Shown here piece after piece: positions 16,801 through 23,973 of a stretch of DNA of 64,000 bases. The position numbers and the translations under genes were made by a program. The notes beneath the pieces are model-generated. The model was not told where the DNA came from and ran no database searches. It saw only the letters and a program-made list of their open reading frames with translations. Location of the stretch: NCBI GenBank assembly GCA_024404495.1, contig JAKSPT010000009.1:1-64000 (forward strand), in the 5' to 3' direction. Within the stretch, counting starts at the first letter, position 1, and the number at the start of each line of letters is the position of its first letter. Origin of the DNA: Lachnospiraceae bacterium. GTDB lineage: Bacteria > Bacillota > Clostridia > Oscillospirales > CAG-272.

Positions 16801-17385
16801 GGCGACGTTTACAACATCCTGATGAAGCAGGGCTGCACCTTCGTCGTCGGCGAATCGAAGAACGAGATCCTCTATCACAACTTCACCTACGGCGCGTACG
16901 AAGGTCTCTCGATCCGCGACGGCGCAAAGGACGTCTTCGTCCTCGCCCACGGCGTTGACGCGGGCAACTATCCCGTCCGCGTTTCGGGCAACTCCACCTC
17001 CCTCCTCGTTGACTGCCAGCTCGTCAACCTCAACGGCACCGACAACCGTTACTTCCTCACCGACGAGGACTTCACCGGATCGGTCACGACGGTCAATCAG
17101 GCAGGCTGGGGCTCCACGAAGGGTGCCTTCATTCTGAAGGGTACCGGCACCGTCACGGTCATCGGCGGTCAGATGCACGCCGCGGGCTCCCCGATGTGTG
17201 AATTCCGCGCGGGCACGGCGAACTTCTTCGGTCTCTTTAACGCCGGCAGAAGCGTCGATTTCAAGATCGGTGAAGACGCGTCCGCCCTGCACATTGCGGG
17301 CAACGTCCTCCGCTCCGGTCTCCGCCTGACCGGCACCGAGAATCCCTGCAGGATCACCGGGGCTGACGCCGAAGCCGAGGAGTAA
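13873..17385 (+). CDS. Membrane-anchored protein with two pectate-lyase-type beta-helix domains
   Basis: 1170 residues. Order: signal peptide (1-26); a beta-rich module (about 30-190) resembling a carbohydrate-binding or jelly-roll domain; an acidic Pro/Thr/Glu linker; two transmembrane helices (243-265 and 271-293) joined by a short basic loop RKDRR; a second ET/PE-rich linker; then two right-handed parallel beta-helices of the pectate lyase superfamily (about 400-765 and 783-1160). Each helix opens with a typical TYGATPDDLFDDTRAIREAI or ITAELKKAIEDLKATGGTIYIPGG segment. The helix hairpin should place both the N-terminal module and the beta-helices outside. No single catalytic motif is clear, so binding or lyase activity on cell-wall polysaccharide is inference. 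Monocistronic with a strong promoter. Confidence 0.8.
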   Translation: MKKTTKLLSFLLLFLLLLSFCLPTAADELDEEFIEMLDDCEKVSFQSWDKGRAFRRDTSEKTEGKASTMLTIPRGDGAFVIGATYSPVNGTGANYLVMDLYVSDPDLWYSSTSTTLEMTSSGKCDVEETNWELLAFDVREGWNHLELPISPNGGCRLNHINYIRIFTLSIDVQKGLTIGFDNIHLAYIDYAASRPVFDIGEYDLDRAIPAKYTTPETEPIPETDPVTEAITDVPAAEGNDSGFLSTVLLISGGVVMLLSLIGFFVRKDRRIGLILILAGALICVAGFVLMLLNPASPAVPVPGTEATETEGETVPETDAETEPRVIPTGFPWSVGDQTKHPEVSAETVDVELLLTKNKSYDTREDYRSSYKSVGQEVKQPDAKTGLIVSKYPSSSYTVADANVLTYGATPDDLFDDTRAIREAITAVSRAGGGTVFLPAGYYCISEPLNLPAGIALIGELEKGTANGTVLCVYCGKGKTDTAKSAVRMEHHTGIKSIAFWYPEQTIVNGSAIPYPATIVQTLSEGVTVENVTFVNSYQGINFAAGSNNSLQYVRDVYGTCLAIGYENNMSLDIGRVENVRFAADYWLDSALPGTPNEELLRTYLLRNATGMLLERIDWTFYADVTVEGYAIGVHGKGSSDGYANGHMFNFNLLDCYYCMKVDQLSWMLLTNCVLRASGGEGATPVWINENCGAPLTFNGCTIESKGKNAVVNNGTAPLSFTDCTISSVGGRTVANYPEKDIAFVNCTVSDGKEAIITDETLPMHFDIPDYGKEVVTKPASDKFVILTKAPYNAKKNADITAELKKAIEDLKATGGTIYIPGGYYYVNEHIDVWAGIEIRGAADFECNLDGVTRIQSTFGENDPNGPALFDLYDGSGMRGLAIYYPNQDKGTLKPYSFTIRGHGKNVYLVDMTLPTSWNGVDFATYRCDNHYVEYIHAAIINTGIQVGAGSENGIIRDCQFTPNTWILRSKPSNGWWGDVYNILMKQGCTFVVGESKNEILYHNFTYGAYEGLSIRDGAKDVFVLAHGVDAGNYPVRVSGNSTSLLVDCQLVNLNGTDNRYFLTDEDFTGSVTTVNQAGWGSTKGAFILKGTGTVTVIGGQMHAAGSPMCEFRAGTANFFGLFNAGRSVDFKIGEDASALHIAGNVLRSGLRLTGTENPCRITGADAEAEE

Positions 17386-17429
17386 ACCCTTCGGGACCGA
17401 AGCTTTCATCCGCAATTTACAAATTCTGC

Positions 17430-17485
17430 TTGCATTTCAGGCGAAATATGGTATAATGATTTCCGGGGCAGAAAAAGCCCCGGAA
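17430..17485 (+). promoter_or_regulatory. Promoter and 5'-terminal hairpin of the SPFH operon
   Basis: TTGCAT (17430) and TATAAT (17452) are 16 bp apart. The predicted transcript begins almost exactly at a perfect 9-bp stem, TTCCGGGGC / GCCCCGGAA (17461-17485), followed by ATCTTTTATT. The hairpin may protect the 5' end or act as an early attenuator. The AAGGAG site lies further on at about 17501. Confidence 0.65.
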
Positions 17486-17513
17486 ATCTTTTATTATGAA
17501 AAGGAGATAAAAT

Positions 17514-18413
17514 ATGAAAAATCAGAAAACCGCGCGCAGAATCTTCCTCGCCCTGATCCTTATCGTTGTCGTTCTCATTCTGCTTTCCACCGTCTTCGCC
17601 ACCGTTCCCACCGGGCACACCGGCGTCGTCACGACGCTCGGCAAGGTCGAAGACTACATATACGACGAAGGGCTGCACTTCAAGCTCCCGTGGCAGAAGG
17701 TCACGAATATGGACAACCGCACCCAGCGTGCCATCGTCACGACCGAAGCCTCCTCCTCCGACATTCAGCAGGTCGACGTCCTCTGCTCGGTCAACTATTC
17801 GGTCGACCGTGAGACCTCGCAGAAGCTTTTCGGCAACGTCGGCGCCTCCTATTACGAGACCGTTATGGAGCCCCGTATCTACAACGATATCAAGACCGTC
17901 TTTGCCAACTATTCCGCCGAGAACCTCATCGCCTGCCGCAGTGAGCTTGCCGACAAGATCGCCGAGCTGCTCATGCCCGAAATGAAAGCGTACGGGATCG
18001 CGGTCAGCAGCGTCTCGATCGAAAACCTTGACTTCTCCGACGCATTCACCGAAGCCGTCGAGGCAAAGCAGGTCGCCGAGCAGGACAAGCTCCGCGCCGC
18101 CACCGTGCAAGCGCAGAAGACCCTCGAAGCCGAAGCGGAAGCAAAGCGTCAGGTCATCGCCGCCGAAGCGGACGCGGAGATCACCCGCATCCAGGCGGAG
18201 GTCGCACAGTTCGCGGGCGAAAAGGAAGCCGCCAAGAACCAGAAGCTCTCCGAGAATATGAACGAGCTGCTGATTGCTTACAACTTCATCGAAAAGTGGA
18301 ACGGCAAGCTGCCCACGATCTATTCCGGCAGCTCCGAAGGAATGCTCCCGATCCTCAACATCAATCCCTCCGATCTGCCCGAGCTTTCCGAAGAAATGAA
18401 CGACGCGGAATAA
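17514..18413 (+). CDS. SPFH/prohibitin-family membrane protein
   Basis: 299 residues. One N-terminal transmembrane helix (about 10-32) is followed by VPTGHTGVVTTLGKVEDYIYDEGLHFKLPW, the classic prohibitin/HflC opening, then an SPFH domain to about residue 180. A long Ala/Glu/Lys/Gln coiled coil (185-250) and a C-terminal tail complete it. SPFH proteins form ring-shaped membrane scaffolds. Here the gene starts an operon with two MutS-like ATPases (gap 31 bp), which is not a pairing I know from characterised systems. An AAGGAGATAAAAT ribosome-binding site precedes ATG. Confidence 0.85.
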   Translation: MKNQKTARRIFLALILIVVVLILLSTVFATVPTGHTGVVTTLGKVEDYIYDEGLHFKLPWQKVTNMDNRTQRAIVTTEASSSDIQQVDVLCSVNYSVDRETSQKLFGNVGASYYETVMEPRIYNDIKTVFANYSAENLIACRSELADKIAELLMPEMKAYGIAVSSVSIENLDFSDAFTEAVEAKQVAEQDKLRAATVQAQKTLEAEAEAKRQVIAAEADAEITRIQAEVAQFAGEKEAAKNQKLSENMNELLIAYNFIEKWNGKLPTIYSGSSEGMLPILNINPSDLPELSEEMNDAE

Positions 18414-18444
18414 GCCGCGACAAGCCGAAAGGACCATTTTACCT

Positions 18445-19938
18445 ATGAGCCGACCCGACTTTCCTTCCCTTCTCTATCGGGACCAGCCGACCGGAAAACC
18501 CATTGCGCTTTCGGTCTTTGAAGACCTTCAGCTCACGCAGCTCATCCGGAGCGACATCCTCGAAGCGGTCCTCGTCCCCTGCGGCAGAGAGAACATTCCC
18601 CTGCGGCAGGAGCTTTTCCGCGCTGCGGAGAAGGAGGAATTTCTCTCCCACCTTGACGCGCTCGACACCGCGCTGCTGAAGACCGAAGACCTTTACCGCG
18701 CCTTTTCCGAGGCGCAGTCGGAAGAGGAGACCGCCGTCATCGGCACCTTTCTGCTCTCCTCCGCGATCGGTTTCATGCGTCTCGCGGCGAAGGACGTCAC
18801 GTATTCCGGCGACAAGGCGAAGGAAGGTGGGGAAGGCTTTCTTTACTGCCGCTTCCGCGACTTTTTCCGTGCCGAACTGGAAAAAGAAGCGTGGAAGAAA
18901 GCGGAAGAGGAGCTCTCTTCCCTGCTCCCGCTCCTGAATGAGATCGACACCTACTCCTTCCGCGTTCACGGCAAGGAGATCTCCTTCCGCGTCGGAGGCG
19001 GGGAAAGCTATCTCGACCGTCTCCGCTCCTGCGCCGCCGATCTTGCGCTTGATCCGCCGGACGAGCCCCTTTTCCTCCCCCGTCAGCTTTCCCCCGTCAT
19101 TCTTGACGCCTTCGGAAAAGCGCACCCGGAGGAATTCGGAAAATTCCGCGCGTTTTACGAAAAAAACCGCACGCTCTTCCCGGAGGAGCTTCTTTCCTAC
19201 CGTCTCCCGATCGGATTTCTCCTTGCCTTCACCCACCTCTTTGAAAAGGTCCGTGCGCACGGCATCCCGCTCACCTATCCCGCTCTGACCGACGAGCGCA
19301 CGATCCGCATCACCGAGGCCTACGACATCTCGCTGTTTGCGAAAAACGAATACGATATCGTTCCGAACGACGTCGTTTTCACCGGAGACGAGCCCTTCTT
19401 CTATCTGACCGGCGCGAACGGCGGCGGCAAGACCACCTACCTCCGCACGGTCGGCATCGCGCTCACACTGCTCCTTCTCGGCTGCCCGCTTCCCTGCGCT
19501 TCGGCAGTCGTCTGCGTCCCGAGCGGTATTTTTACCCATTTCCCGCGCGACGAACGGTTCGAGGGAACCGGGCGCTTCGTGGAGGAAAACCGCCGTGTCG
19601 AAAAGATCCTTGCCGAAATGGATTCCGATTCCGTCGTTCTTCTGAACGAGACCTATTCGACGACGAACGAGGAAAACGCGGTCGAAATGACCGAAAAGCT
19701 TGCGGATCTGCTCTGGGACAAAAAGATTTTCGGTCTTTATATCACCCATCAGCATTCGCTGAAGGAGAGCGCGATCCCCTACCTGAACGTCCTCATCGAC
19801 GAAAACGATTCCAACCGCCGTACCTTCAAGATCGCGCGGCAGCGTTCCACCGGCGGCTCCTTTGCCGTTGACGTGCTGAAACGCTACGCGCTGACGAAGG
19901 AAGCGCTGGAAGAACGATTCGGAAGCGGGGTGCTGTAA
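18445..19938 (+). CDS. MutS-related ATPase, first of a pair
   Basis: 497 residues. The C-terminal half is a MutS-type ABC ATPase: Walker A GANGGGKTTYLR (323-331), GRFVEENRRVEKIL in place of the MutS STFM signature region, Walker B VVLLNETYSTTNEEN with Asn401-Glu402 instead of Asp-Glu, the switch His in YITHQH (435), and a C-terminal GGSFAVDVLKRYALT matching the GIxVAxLAGxP helix. The N-terminal half is helical like the MutS lever/core. Mismatch-binding domain I, with its Phe-x-Glu, is missing, so mismatch repair is unlikely. KamB/KamC-type aminomutase reactivases are MutS-like pairs too, but no aminomutase is nearby. Its stop overlaps the next ATG (TAATG). Confidence 0.75.
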   Translation: MSRPDFPSLLYRDQPTGKPIALSVFEDLQLTQLIRSDILEAVLVPCGRENIPLRQELFRAAEKEEFLSHLDALDTALLKTEDLYRAFSEAQSEEETAVIGTFLLSSAIGFMRLAAKDVTYSGDKAKEGGEGFLYCRFRDFFRAELEKEAWKKAEEELSSLLPLLNEIDTYSFRVHGKEISFRVGGGESYLDRLRSCAADLALDPPDEPLFLPRQLSPVILDAFGKAHPEEFGKFRAFYEKNRTLFPEELLSYRLPIGFLLAFTHLFEKVRAHGIPLTYPALTDERTIRITEAYDISLFAKNEYDIVPNDVVFTGDEPFFYLTGANGGGKTTYLRTVGIALTLLLLGCPLPCASAVVCVPSGIFTHFPRDERFEGTGRFVEENRRVEKILAEMDSDSVVLLNETYSTTNEENAVEMTEKLADLLWDKKIFGLYITHQHSLKESAIPYLNVLIDENDSNRRTFKIARQRSTGGSFAVDVLKRYALTKEALEERFGSGVL

Positions 19939-21413
19939 TGAAAAAATTCAGTCTTCTGAAGAAAACCGACGAAACGCCCCTCTTCTGCGACGTCGTCTAC
20001 GACCTCTCGATCGACCGTGCGATGGCGAACCTCTGCCCCGATCAGAAGCGGCGGGAATACTTCCTCGATACGATCGCCCATCCGCTGACGAAGCGCGAAA
20101 ACATCATTTACCGGCAGGAGATCTTCCGTGACTTCGTCACGCAGCCGACGCTGTTCACCGACCTGCGTCTGCTCTTCACCCGCTACGACAAGATCAAAAG
20201 CGACTGGCAGGAAATGAAGCTGTCCGGCTCGCACGGCGGCTCCTCCTCGGTCAATCCGGAAGCGATGCTCGACCACACTTACGCGAGCCTCAAGGTCACG
20301 GCGATCTTCCCGAACACCATCGTCTCCTTCTTCCGTTCGCTCTACGACACGCTGAAGAAGTACCCGCTTGAGGCGGAAGGTCTGATCGCCATCCGCGACT
20401 ACTGCGAAGAGCGCATCGGGAACAATTCCCTGAACGAGATCGTCCGCATCGCGCAGCTTTTCCGCTACAAGTCGCCCGAAGCCTTCTCCTTCGGCGTCGT
20501 GACGAAGATCGGCGAAACGATGCGCGTCGCCTCCGCCGAGCTTTTCGACATCGAAGAATATCAGGAAAAGAAGCCGAACGTTCTGACCAAGCTCTTTGCC
20601 AAAAAGCCGAAGGGACCGACGGAATATCCCGTCGAGCCCGACGACAACTCCTACGAGGATTCGGTCGCGCTGCTCAACGAGGCGCTGACCGGCATTGATT
20701 CTGCGCTCACGCAGATCACGAACGGGGTCTACGAGATCTTCTTCGGTCTCTCCCGCGAAATGTTCTTCTACGAAGCGGCGCTCCTTTACTACGACAAGAT
20801 GACCGGGAGCAGGGTTCCCCTCTGCGTTCCCGAGATTCTCGAAGCGGAAGAGGATATCGTCGTCATCGACCGTCTCCGTGACCTGCTCCTCGCCTCGGGC
20901 GAGACCCCGGTCGAAAAGATCGTCCCCAACGACGTCGATATCAACGGCACGGCGGGCATTCTTGTCAAGGGTCTTACCGATACCGGTAAAACCGTCTACC
21001 TGCGTTCCTGCGCTGCCGCGCAGCTCTTCGGGCAGGCGGGACTTCCCGTTCTCGCCGACCGCGCCCGCCTTTCGATCCGCACCGCCTATTTCTCCCATTT
21101 CTCCTCCGCCGAGGAGGAATTTATGGTCGGGGACGCGGCAGGACGCTTCGATCAGGAGGCAAAAGAGATCGCTAAAATCATGGACCGCCTCACCCCTCAC
21201 GCCATGGTCTTCCTCAACGAGACCTTCCAGACGACCTCCTACCGCGAGGGTACCGACGCCATCTTCCACGTTCTCTCCGTTCTTCCCAATCTCAACGTCA
21301 AATTCCTTTTCGTCACGCACCTCACCGCCCTCTTCAAAAAGATGGACAAAACCAAAGTCTGCCTGATGGAGACCGACGACACCGGTAAATACAAGCTGAA
21401 ACGGATCGTTTAA
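19938..21413 (+). CDS. MutS-related ATPase, second of a pair
   Basis: 491 residues and paralogous to the gene before it. Walker A is GLTDTGKTVYLR (345-352). GRFDQEAKEIAKIM replaces the STFM region, and Walker B is MVFLNETFQTTSYREG with Asn427-Glu428. The switch His lies in FVTHLTALF. It has no mismatch-recognition domain. The C-terminal helix of the partner (GGSFAVDV) is missing: the protein ends KYKLKRIV, so the two are not interchangeable and probably form a heterodimer. Start and stop overlap with the upstream gene implies equimolar synthesis. An R1 element follows in the same orientation 15 bp after the stop. Confidence 0.75.
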   Translation: MKKFSLLKKTDETPLFCDVVYDLSIDRAMANLCPDQKRREYFLDTIAHPLTKRENIIYRQEIFRDFVTQPTLFTDLRLLFTRYDKIKSDWQEMKLSGSHGGSSSVNPEAMLDHTYASLKVTAIFPNTIVSFFRSLYDTLKKYPLEAEGLIAIRDYCEERIGNNSLNEIVRIAQLFRYKSPEAFSFGVVTKIGETMRVASAELFDIEEYQEKKPNVLTKLFAKKPKGPTEYPVEPDDNSYEDSVALLNEALTGIDSALTQITNGVYEIFFGLSREMFFYEAALLYYDKMTGSRVPLCVPEILEAEEDIVVIDRLRDLLLASGETPVEKIVPNDVDINGTAGILVKGLTDTGKTVYLRSCAAAQLFGQAGLPVLADRARLSIRTAYFSHFSSAEEEFMVGDAAGRFDQEAKEIAKIMDRLTPHAMVFLNETFQTTSYREGTDAIFHVLSVLPNLNVKFLFVTHLTALFKKMDKTKVCLMETDDTGKYKLKRIV

Positions 21414-21428
21414 GAGACGGAGATACGA

Positions 21429-21464
21429 GGGACGCGGGGGACGCGGGGGACGCGGGGGACGCGA
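21429..21464 (+). repeat. 9-bp tandem repeat (GGGACGCGG x4)
   Basis: Four consecutive 9-bp units at 21429-21464; the last ends in A instead of G. The unit equals the 5' edge of the R1 element (GGGGACGCG), so R1 copy 2 appears to have amplified its own left end. Confidence 0.8.
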
Positions 21465-21640
21465 TGTTCTTTCTCTGAGAGAAAGAACCAAAGAGGCATA
21501 AGGGGTACATAATGTTTGGGTACTCCGAATACAGCTTCTTTGTTCCCGGGAGAAATCATCTTCGGTGATCTCCCGTCCCGATCCGCCTCCTTCGGTGTCT
21601 TCGCATTGCGCGCTGCTGCCCAAACTATATCCGAAGCGCC
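21456..21640 (+). repeat. R1 element, copy 2 (3' of the MutS-like pair)
   Basis: The first hairpin is GTTCTTTCTC-TGA-GAGAAAGAAC (21466-21488), then CAAAGAGGCATAAGGGG. Long-range arms GTTTGGG (21514-21520) and CCCAAAC (21619-21625) enclose a GGGAGA...TCTCCC hairpin and CTTCGCATTGCGCGC. In copy 3 the hairpin reads GTCC/GGAC and the arms CTGGGT/ACCCAG, so both stems show compensatory change. It is not coding. Confidence 0.85.
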
Positions 21641-21671
21641 GCGCCCTCATCAAGTCAGTTCATAAGTAACT

Positions 21672-21892
21672 GAAAAAAGGGGGTGTTGCACTAATGTGCA
21701 ACACCCCCGGCAAATACGGCTCGGCGGCTGAACGCCGCCGTTTTGGCATATTTGCAACATAAAAAATGGCGTTATTCGAGCCAAAAACGCCGTATATTGC
21801 GCAAAACAGCGGAATCCTGACCGCTGTTTTGCCGATGCGAAGCATGTGGGCTGTTGATCGCTTCCGCTTTGCGGAAGCAGATGCAACAGCCC
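21672..21892 (-). ncRNA. Candidate structured RNA with its own terminator
   Basis: Read on the minus strand, the element opens with a long hairpin, GGGCTGTTG...CAACAGCCC with an inner GCTTCCGC/GCGGAAGC. A perfect 12-bp hairpin GCAAAACAGCGG/CCGCTGTTTTGC follows, then GGCGTT/AACGCC and CGGCGGC/GCCGCCG stems. It ends with a 13-bp stem, GGGGGTGTTGCAC/GTGCAACACCCCC (21679-21708), and T6. That last hairpin has a U tract only on the minus strand, so transcription is most likely in that direction. No minus-strand gene upstream explains it. The family and function are unknown; a repeat element with an embedded terminator is the alternative. Confidence 0.5.
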
Positions 21893-22088
21893 CTTTCTGT
21901 CATATTTATTCTTTCTCGTCCGCGTTTCTTTGAAAATACTTATCCCCCGCCGCTCCTCTTTCCCGTCCGAGTTCGTCCGGAGAACTATCATACGTCGAAT
22001 AATGCGCTTCCCTTGCCCTCTGCGCCTCCCATAGAATGATTGTCTTTCTTCCGCGGCTCATTTTCTTCACGGAAAAATAAATAACTTC
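21893..22088. other. Spacer with no recognised feature
   Basis: About 200 bp between the structured element and the kinase promoter. I see only weak AT-rich tracts and no gene, terminator or repeat. Confidence 0.4.
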
Positions 22089-22117
22089 TTGAAATATCTT
22101 CCAAGCGATGATATAAT
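22089..22117 (+). promoter_or_regulatory. SigA-type promoter of the FGGY kinase
   Basis: TTGAAA (22089-22094) and TATAAT (22112-22117), 17 bp apart, 26 bp before the ATG. Confidence 0.8.
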
Positions 22118-22143
22118 AATGAAAAAACACGCGGAGGTTTCTT

Positions 22144-23721
22144 ATGACCGACTTTTCACGTTCCGTACTCGGCATCGAGCTCGGCTCGACGAGGATCAAG
22201 GCCGTCCTGCTTGACGAAAACCGCAATCCGATCGCGTCCGGCGGCTTCAACTGGGAAAACAAGCTTGTTAACGGCATCTGGACGTACTCCCTTGAAGAGG
22301 TACGCGAAGGAATGCGCGCCTGCTACGCCGATCTCAAGCGCAGCGTTAAAGAGAAATACGGTGTCACGCTGACGAAAATCGGTGCTGCCGGCGTATCCGG
22401 CATGATGCACGGATATCTTCCCTTTGACGGCGACCGGAATCAGCTTGCCCTTTTCCGCACCTGGCGCAACACGATGACGGCGGCGGAATCGGAGGAGCTG
22501 ACGAACGCGCTCGGGTTCCACATCCCCCAGCGTTGGAGCGTCTGCCACCTTTATCAGGCAATGAAGGCGGGCGAGCCTCATCTGAAAAAGTTGAAATACA
22601 TCACCACCGTCGCGGGCTATCTCCACGGTCTTCTGACCGGAGAGAACGTCATCGGCATCGGGGAAGGCTCCGGAATGTTTCCGGTCGACCCCGAGACCGT
22701 GGATTTTGACGCGAAGCTGATCGAAAAATTCGACGCGCTCGCAAAGCCCTACGGTGTTTTTCGCACGGTGAAGGACGTCCTCCCCCGCGTTCTTTCGGCA
22801 GGCGAGAACGCCGGATATCTGACCGCGGAAGGCGCAAAGCTGCTCGACCCGGAAGGAGACCTGCTCCCGGGCATTCCCTTCGCGCCGCCGGAAGGCGACG
22901 CCGGGACCGGCATGGTCGCAACGAACTCCGTACGGAAATACACGGGAACGCTCTCGGTCGGAACCTCGATCTTTATGCTCGCCGTTCTTGACCGTCCTAT
23001 CGGCGTATATCCGACCGTAGACGTCGTCATGACGCCGGCAGGGCTTCCTGTCGCCCTCGTGCAAAGCAACAACTGTACGACGGATATCAACGCGTGGGTG
23101 AATCTGATCGCCGAAGCGGCAGAGCTCGCGGGCGCGAAGATCGACAGAAACGAGCTGTTCACCCGCCTGTTCCGGAAGGCGCTTGAAGGAAAGCCCGACT
23201 GCGGCGGACTCGTCGCCTGCGGGTATTATTCGGGCGAAAACGTCACCGGGGTAACCGAGGGTCGTCCCTTCGTCCTCCGCACGCCCGAAACGCAGTTGGA
23301 CCTTGCCGACTTTATGCGTGCGCACCTCTGCTCCGCCGTGGCGACCTTCAAGATCGCATACGACGATCTCGTAAAGAACGAACGTCTCCGCATAGACAAG
23401 ATCACGGCACACGGCGGCTTTCTGAAGACGCCGGGCGTCGGACAGCGGATCCTTTCCGCCGCCCTCGACAGCGAGGTCAGCGTCCTTGATACTGCCGGGG
23501 AAGGCGGTCCCTACGGCATGGCGCTTCTTGCAGCCTATCTCCTCGATAAAACGAACGGCGAATCCCTTCCCGATTACCTCGACCGCGCGATCTTCGCCGA
23601 CGCGAAGGAAACGACCCTCCGCGCCTCCGCGGAAGAGGTTGACGGAATGAACGCGTACACGGCGCGTTTTCAGGCGGCGCTCCCGGTCGAAAAGGAAGCG
23701 ATCCGGGTCCTGCGTCGGTAA
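22144..23721 (+). CDS. FGGY-family carbohydrate kinase
   Basis: 525 residues, normal for the family. The ATPase-fold motifs are GIELGSTRIKAVLLDENRNPIA (phosphate 1, residues 10-31), GAAGVSGMMHGYLPFD (about 81-96), GTLSVGTSIFMLAVL (phosphate 2) and AHGGFLKTPGVGQRIL (adenosine). Proteins of this type phosphorylate pentoses, pentuloses or related sugars; the sequence is nearer to ribulokinase/xylulokinase-like proteins than to glycerol kinase, but I cannot fix the sugar. GGAGG precedes ATG. It stands alone with its own promoter, so there is no pathway context to help. Confidence 0.85.
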   Translation: MTDFSRSVLGIELGSTRIKAVLLDENRNPIASGGFNWENKLVNGIWTYSLEEVREGMRACYADLKRSVKEKYGVTLTKIGAAGVSGMMHGYLPFDGDRNQLALFRTWRNTMTAAESEELTNALGFHIPQRWSVCHLYQAMKAGEPHLKKLKYITTVAGYLHGLLTGENVIGIGEGSGMFPVDPETVDFDAKLIEKFDALAKPYGVFRTVKDVLPRVLSAGENAGYLTAEGAKLLDPEGDLLPGIPFAPPEGDAGTGMVATNSVRKYTGTLSVGTSIFMLAVLDRPIGVYPTVDVVMTPAGLPVALVQSNNCTTDINAWVNLIAEAAELAGAKIDRNELFTRLFRKALEGKPDCGGLVACGYYSGENVTGVTEGRPFVLRTPETQLDLADFMRAHLCSAVATFKIAYDDLVKNERLRIDKITAHGGFLKTPGVGQRILSAALDSEVSVLDTAGEGGPYGMALLAAYLLDKTNGESLPDYLDRAIFADAKETTLRASAEEVDGMNAYTARFQAALPVEKEAIRVLRR

Positions 23722-23754
23722 TCTGCTCTTCCGTTCTTAACGCTTCAAAAAACA

Positions 23755-23971
23755 AAAAAAGATCGCGCCTCATCCGTATGGCACCGGAAGAGGCGCGCGA
23801 GTTGTGGATTCAAGCGATAACCCTTTGGGGCAGAGATCCTGAACGTCCACAGAAAAACGTTCGAGGAACCAAAAGGCTATGTTTGCTCCCACCGATATAA
23901 TCTGATTTGCGGTCCTGACCGTACCCGGTCAGTTTCTATTCGGGACGTTCCGTTTTCGGGGTGTCCCGATT
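23755..23971 (-). ncRNA. Candidate structured RNA downstream of the anti-sigma gene
   Basis: On the minus strand this spacer contains hairpins CGGGAC...GTCCCG and CTGACC...GGTCAG. Next comes a long rod (23804-23892) in which GTGG pairs with CCAC, ATAGCC with GGTTAT, CCTTTTGG with CCAAAGG and CGAACGT with ACGTTC, broken by asymmetric bubbles. A GCGCCTC/GAGGCGC hairpin with a T7 run (23796-23754) ends it. The shape recalls 6S RNA, a rod with a central bubble, but I cannot match its consensus. The last hairpin also serves as terminator for the sigma/anti-sigma operon. Confidence 0.4.
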
Positions 23972-23973
23972 CT

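Noticed and set aside
13849-17415. A 1188-codon open frame on the minus strand opposite the large beta-helix gene
   Set aside because: It is an antisense shadow caused by GC-rich third positions. The plus frame has a promoter, ribosome-binding site, signal peptide and domain structure; the minus translation has none. The same holds for long antisense frames opposite mutS (31317-34034) and the ABC genes (59970-61955, 61972-63711).
18445-21413. Annotation of the two ATPases as mismatch repair MutS
   Set aside because: The mismatch-binding domain and Phe-x-Glu are missing, and a complete mutS next to mutL exists at 31380-34004.
21650-21991. Minus-strand 113-codon frame through the structured element
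   Set aside because: It runs across the intrinsic terminator hairpin and several perfect stems, with no ribosome-binding site. I treat the region as RNA or repeat.
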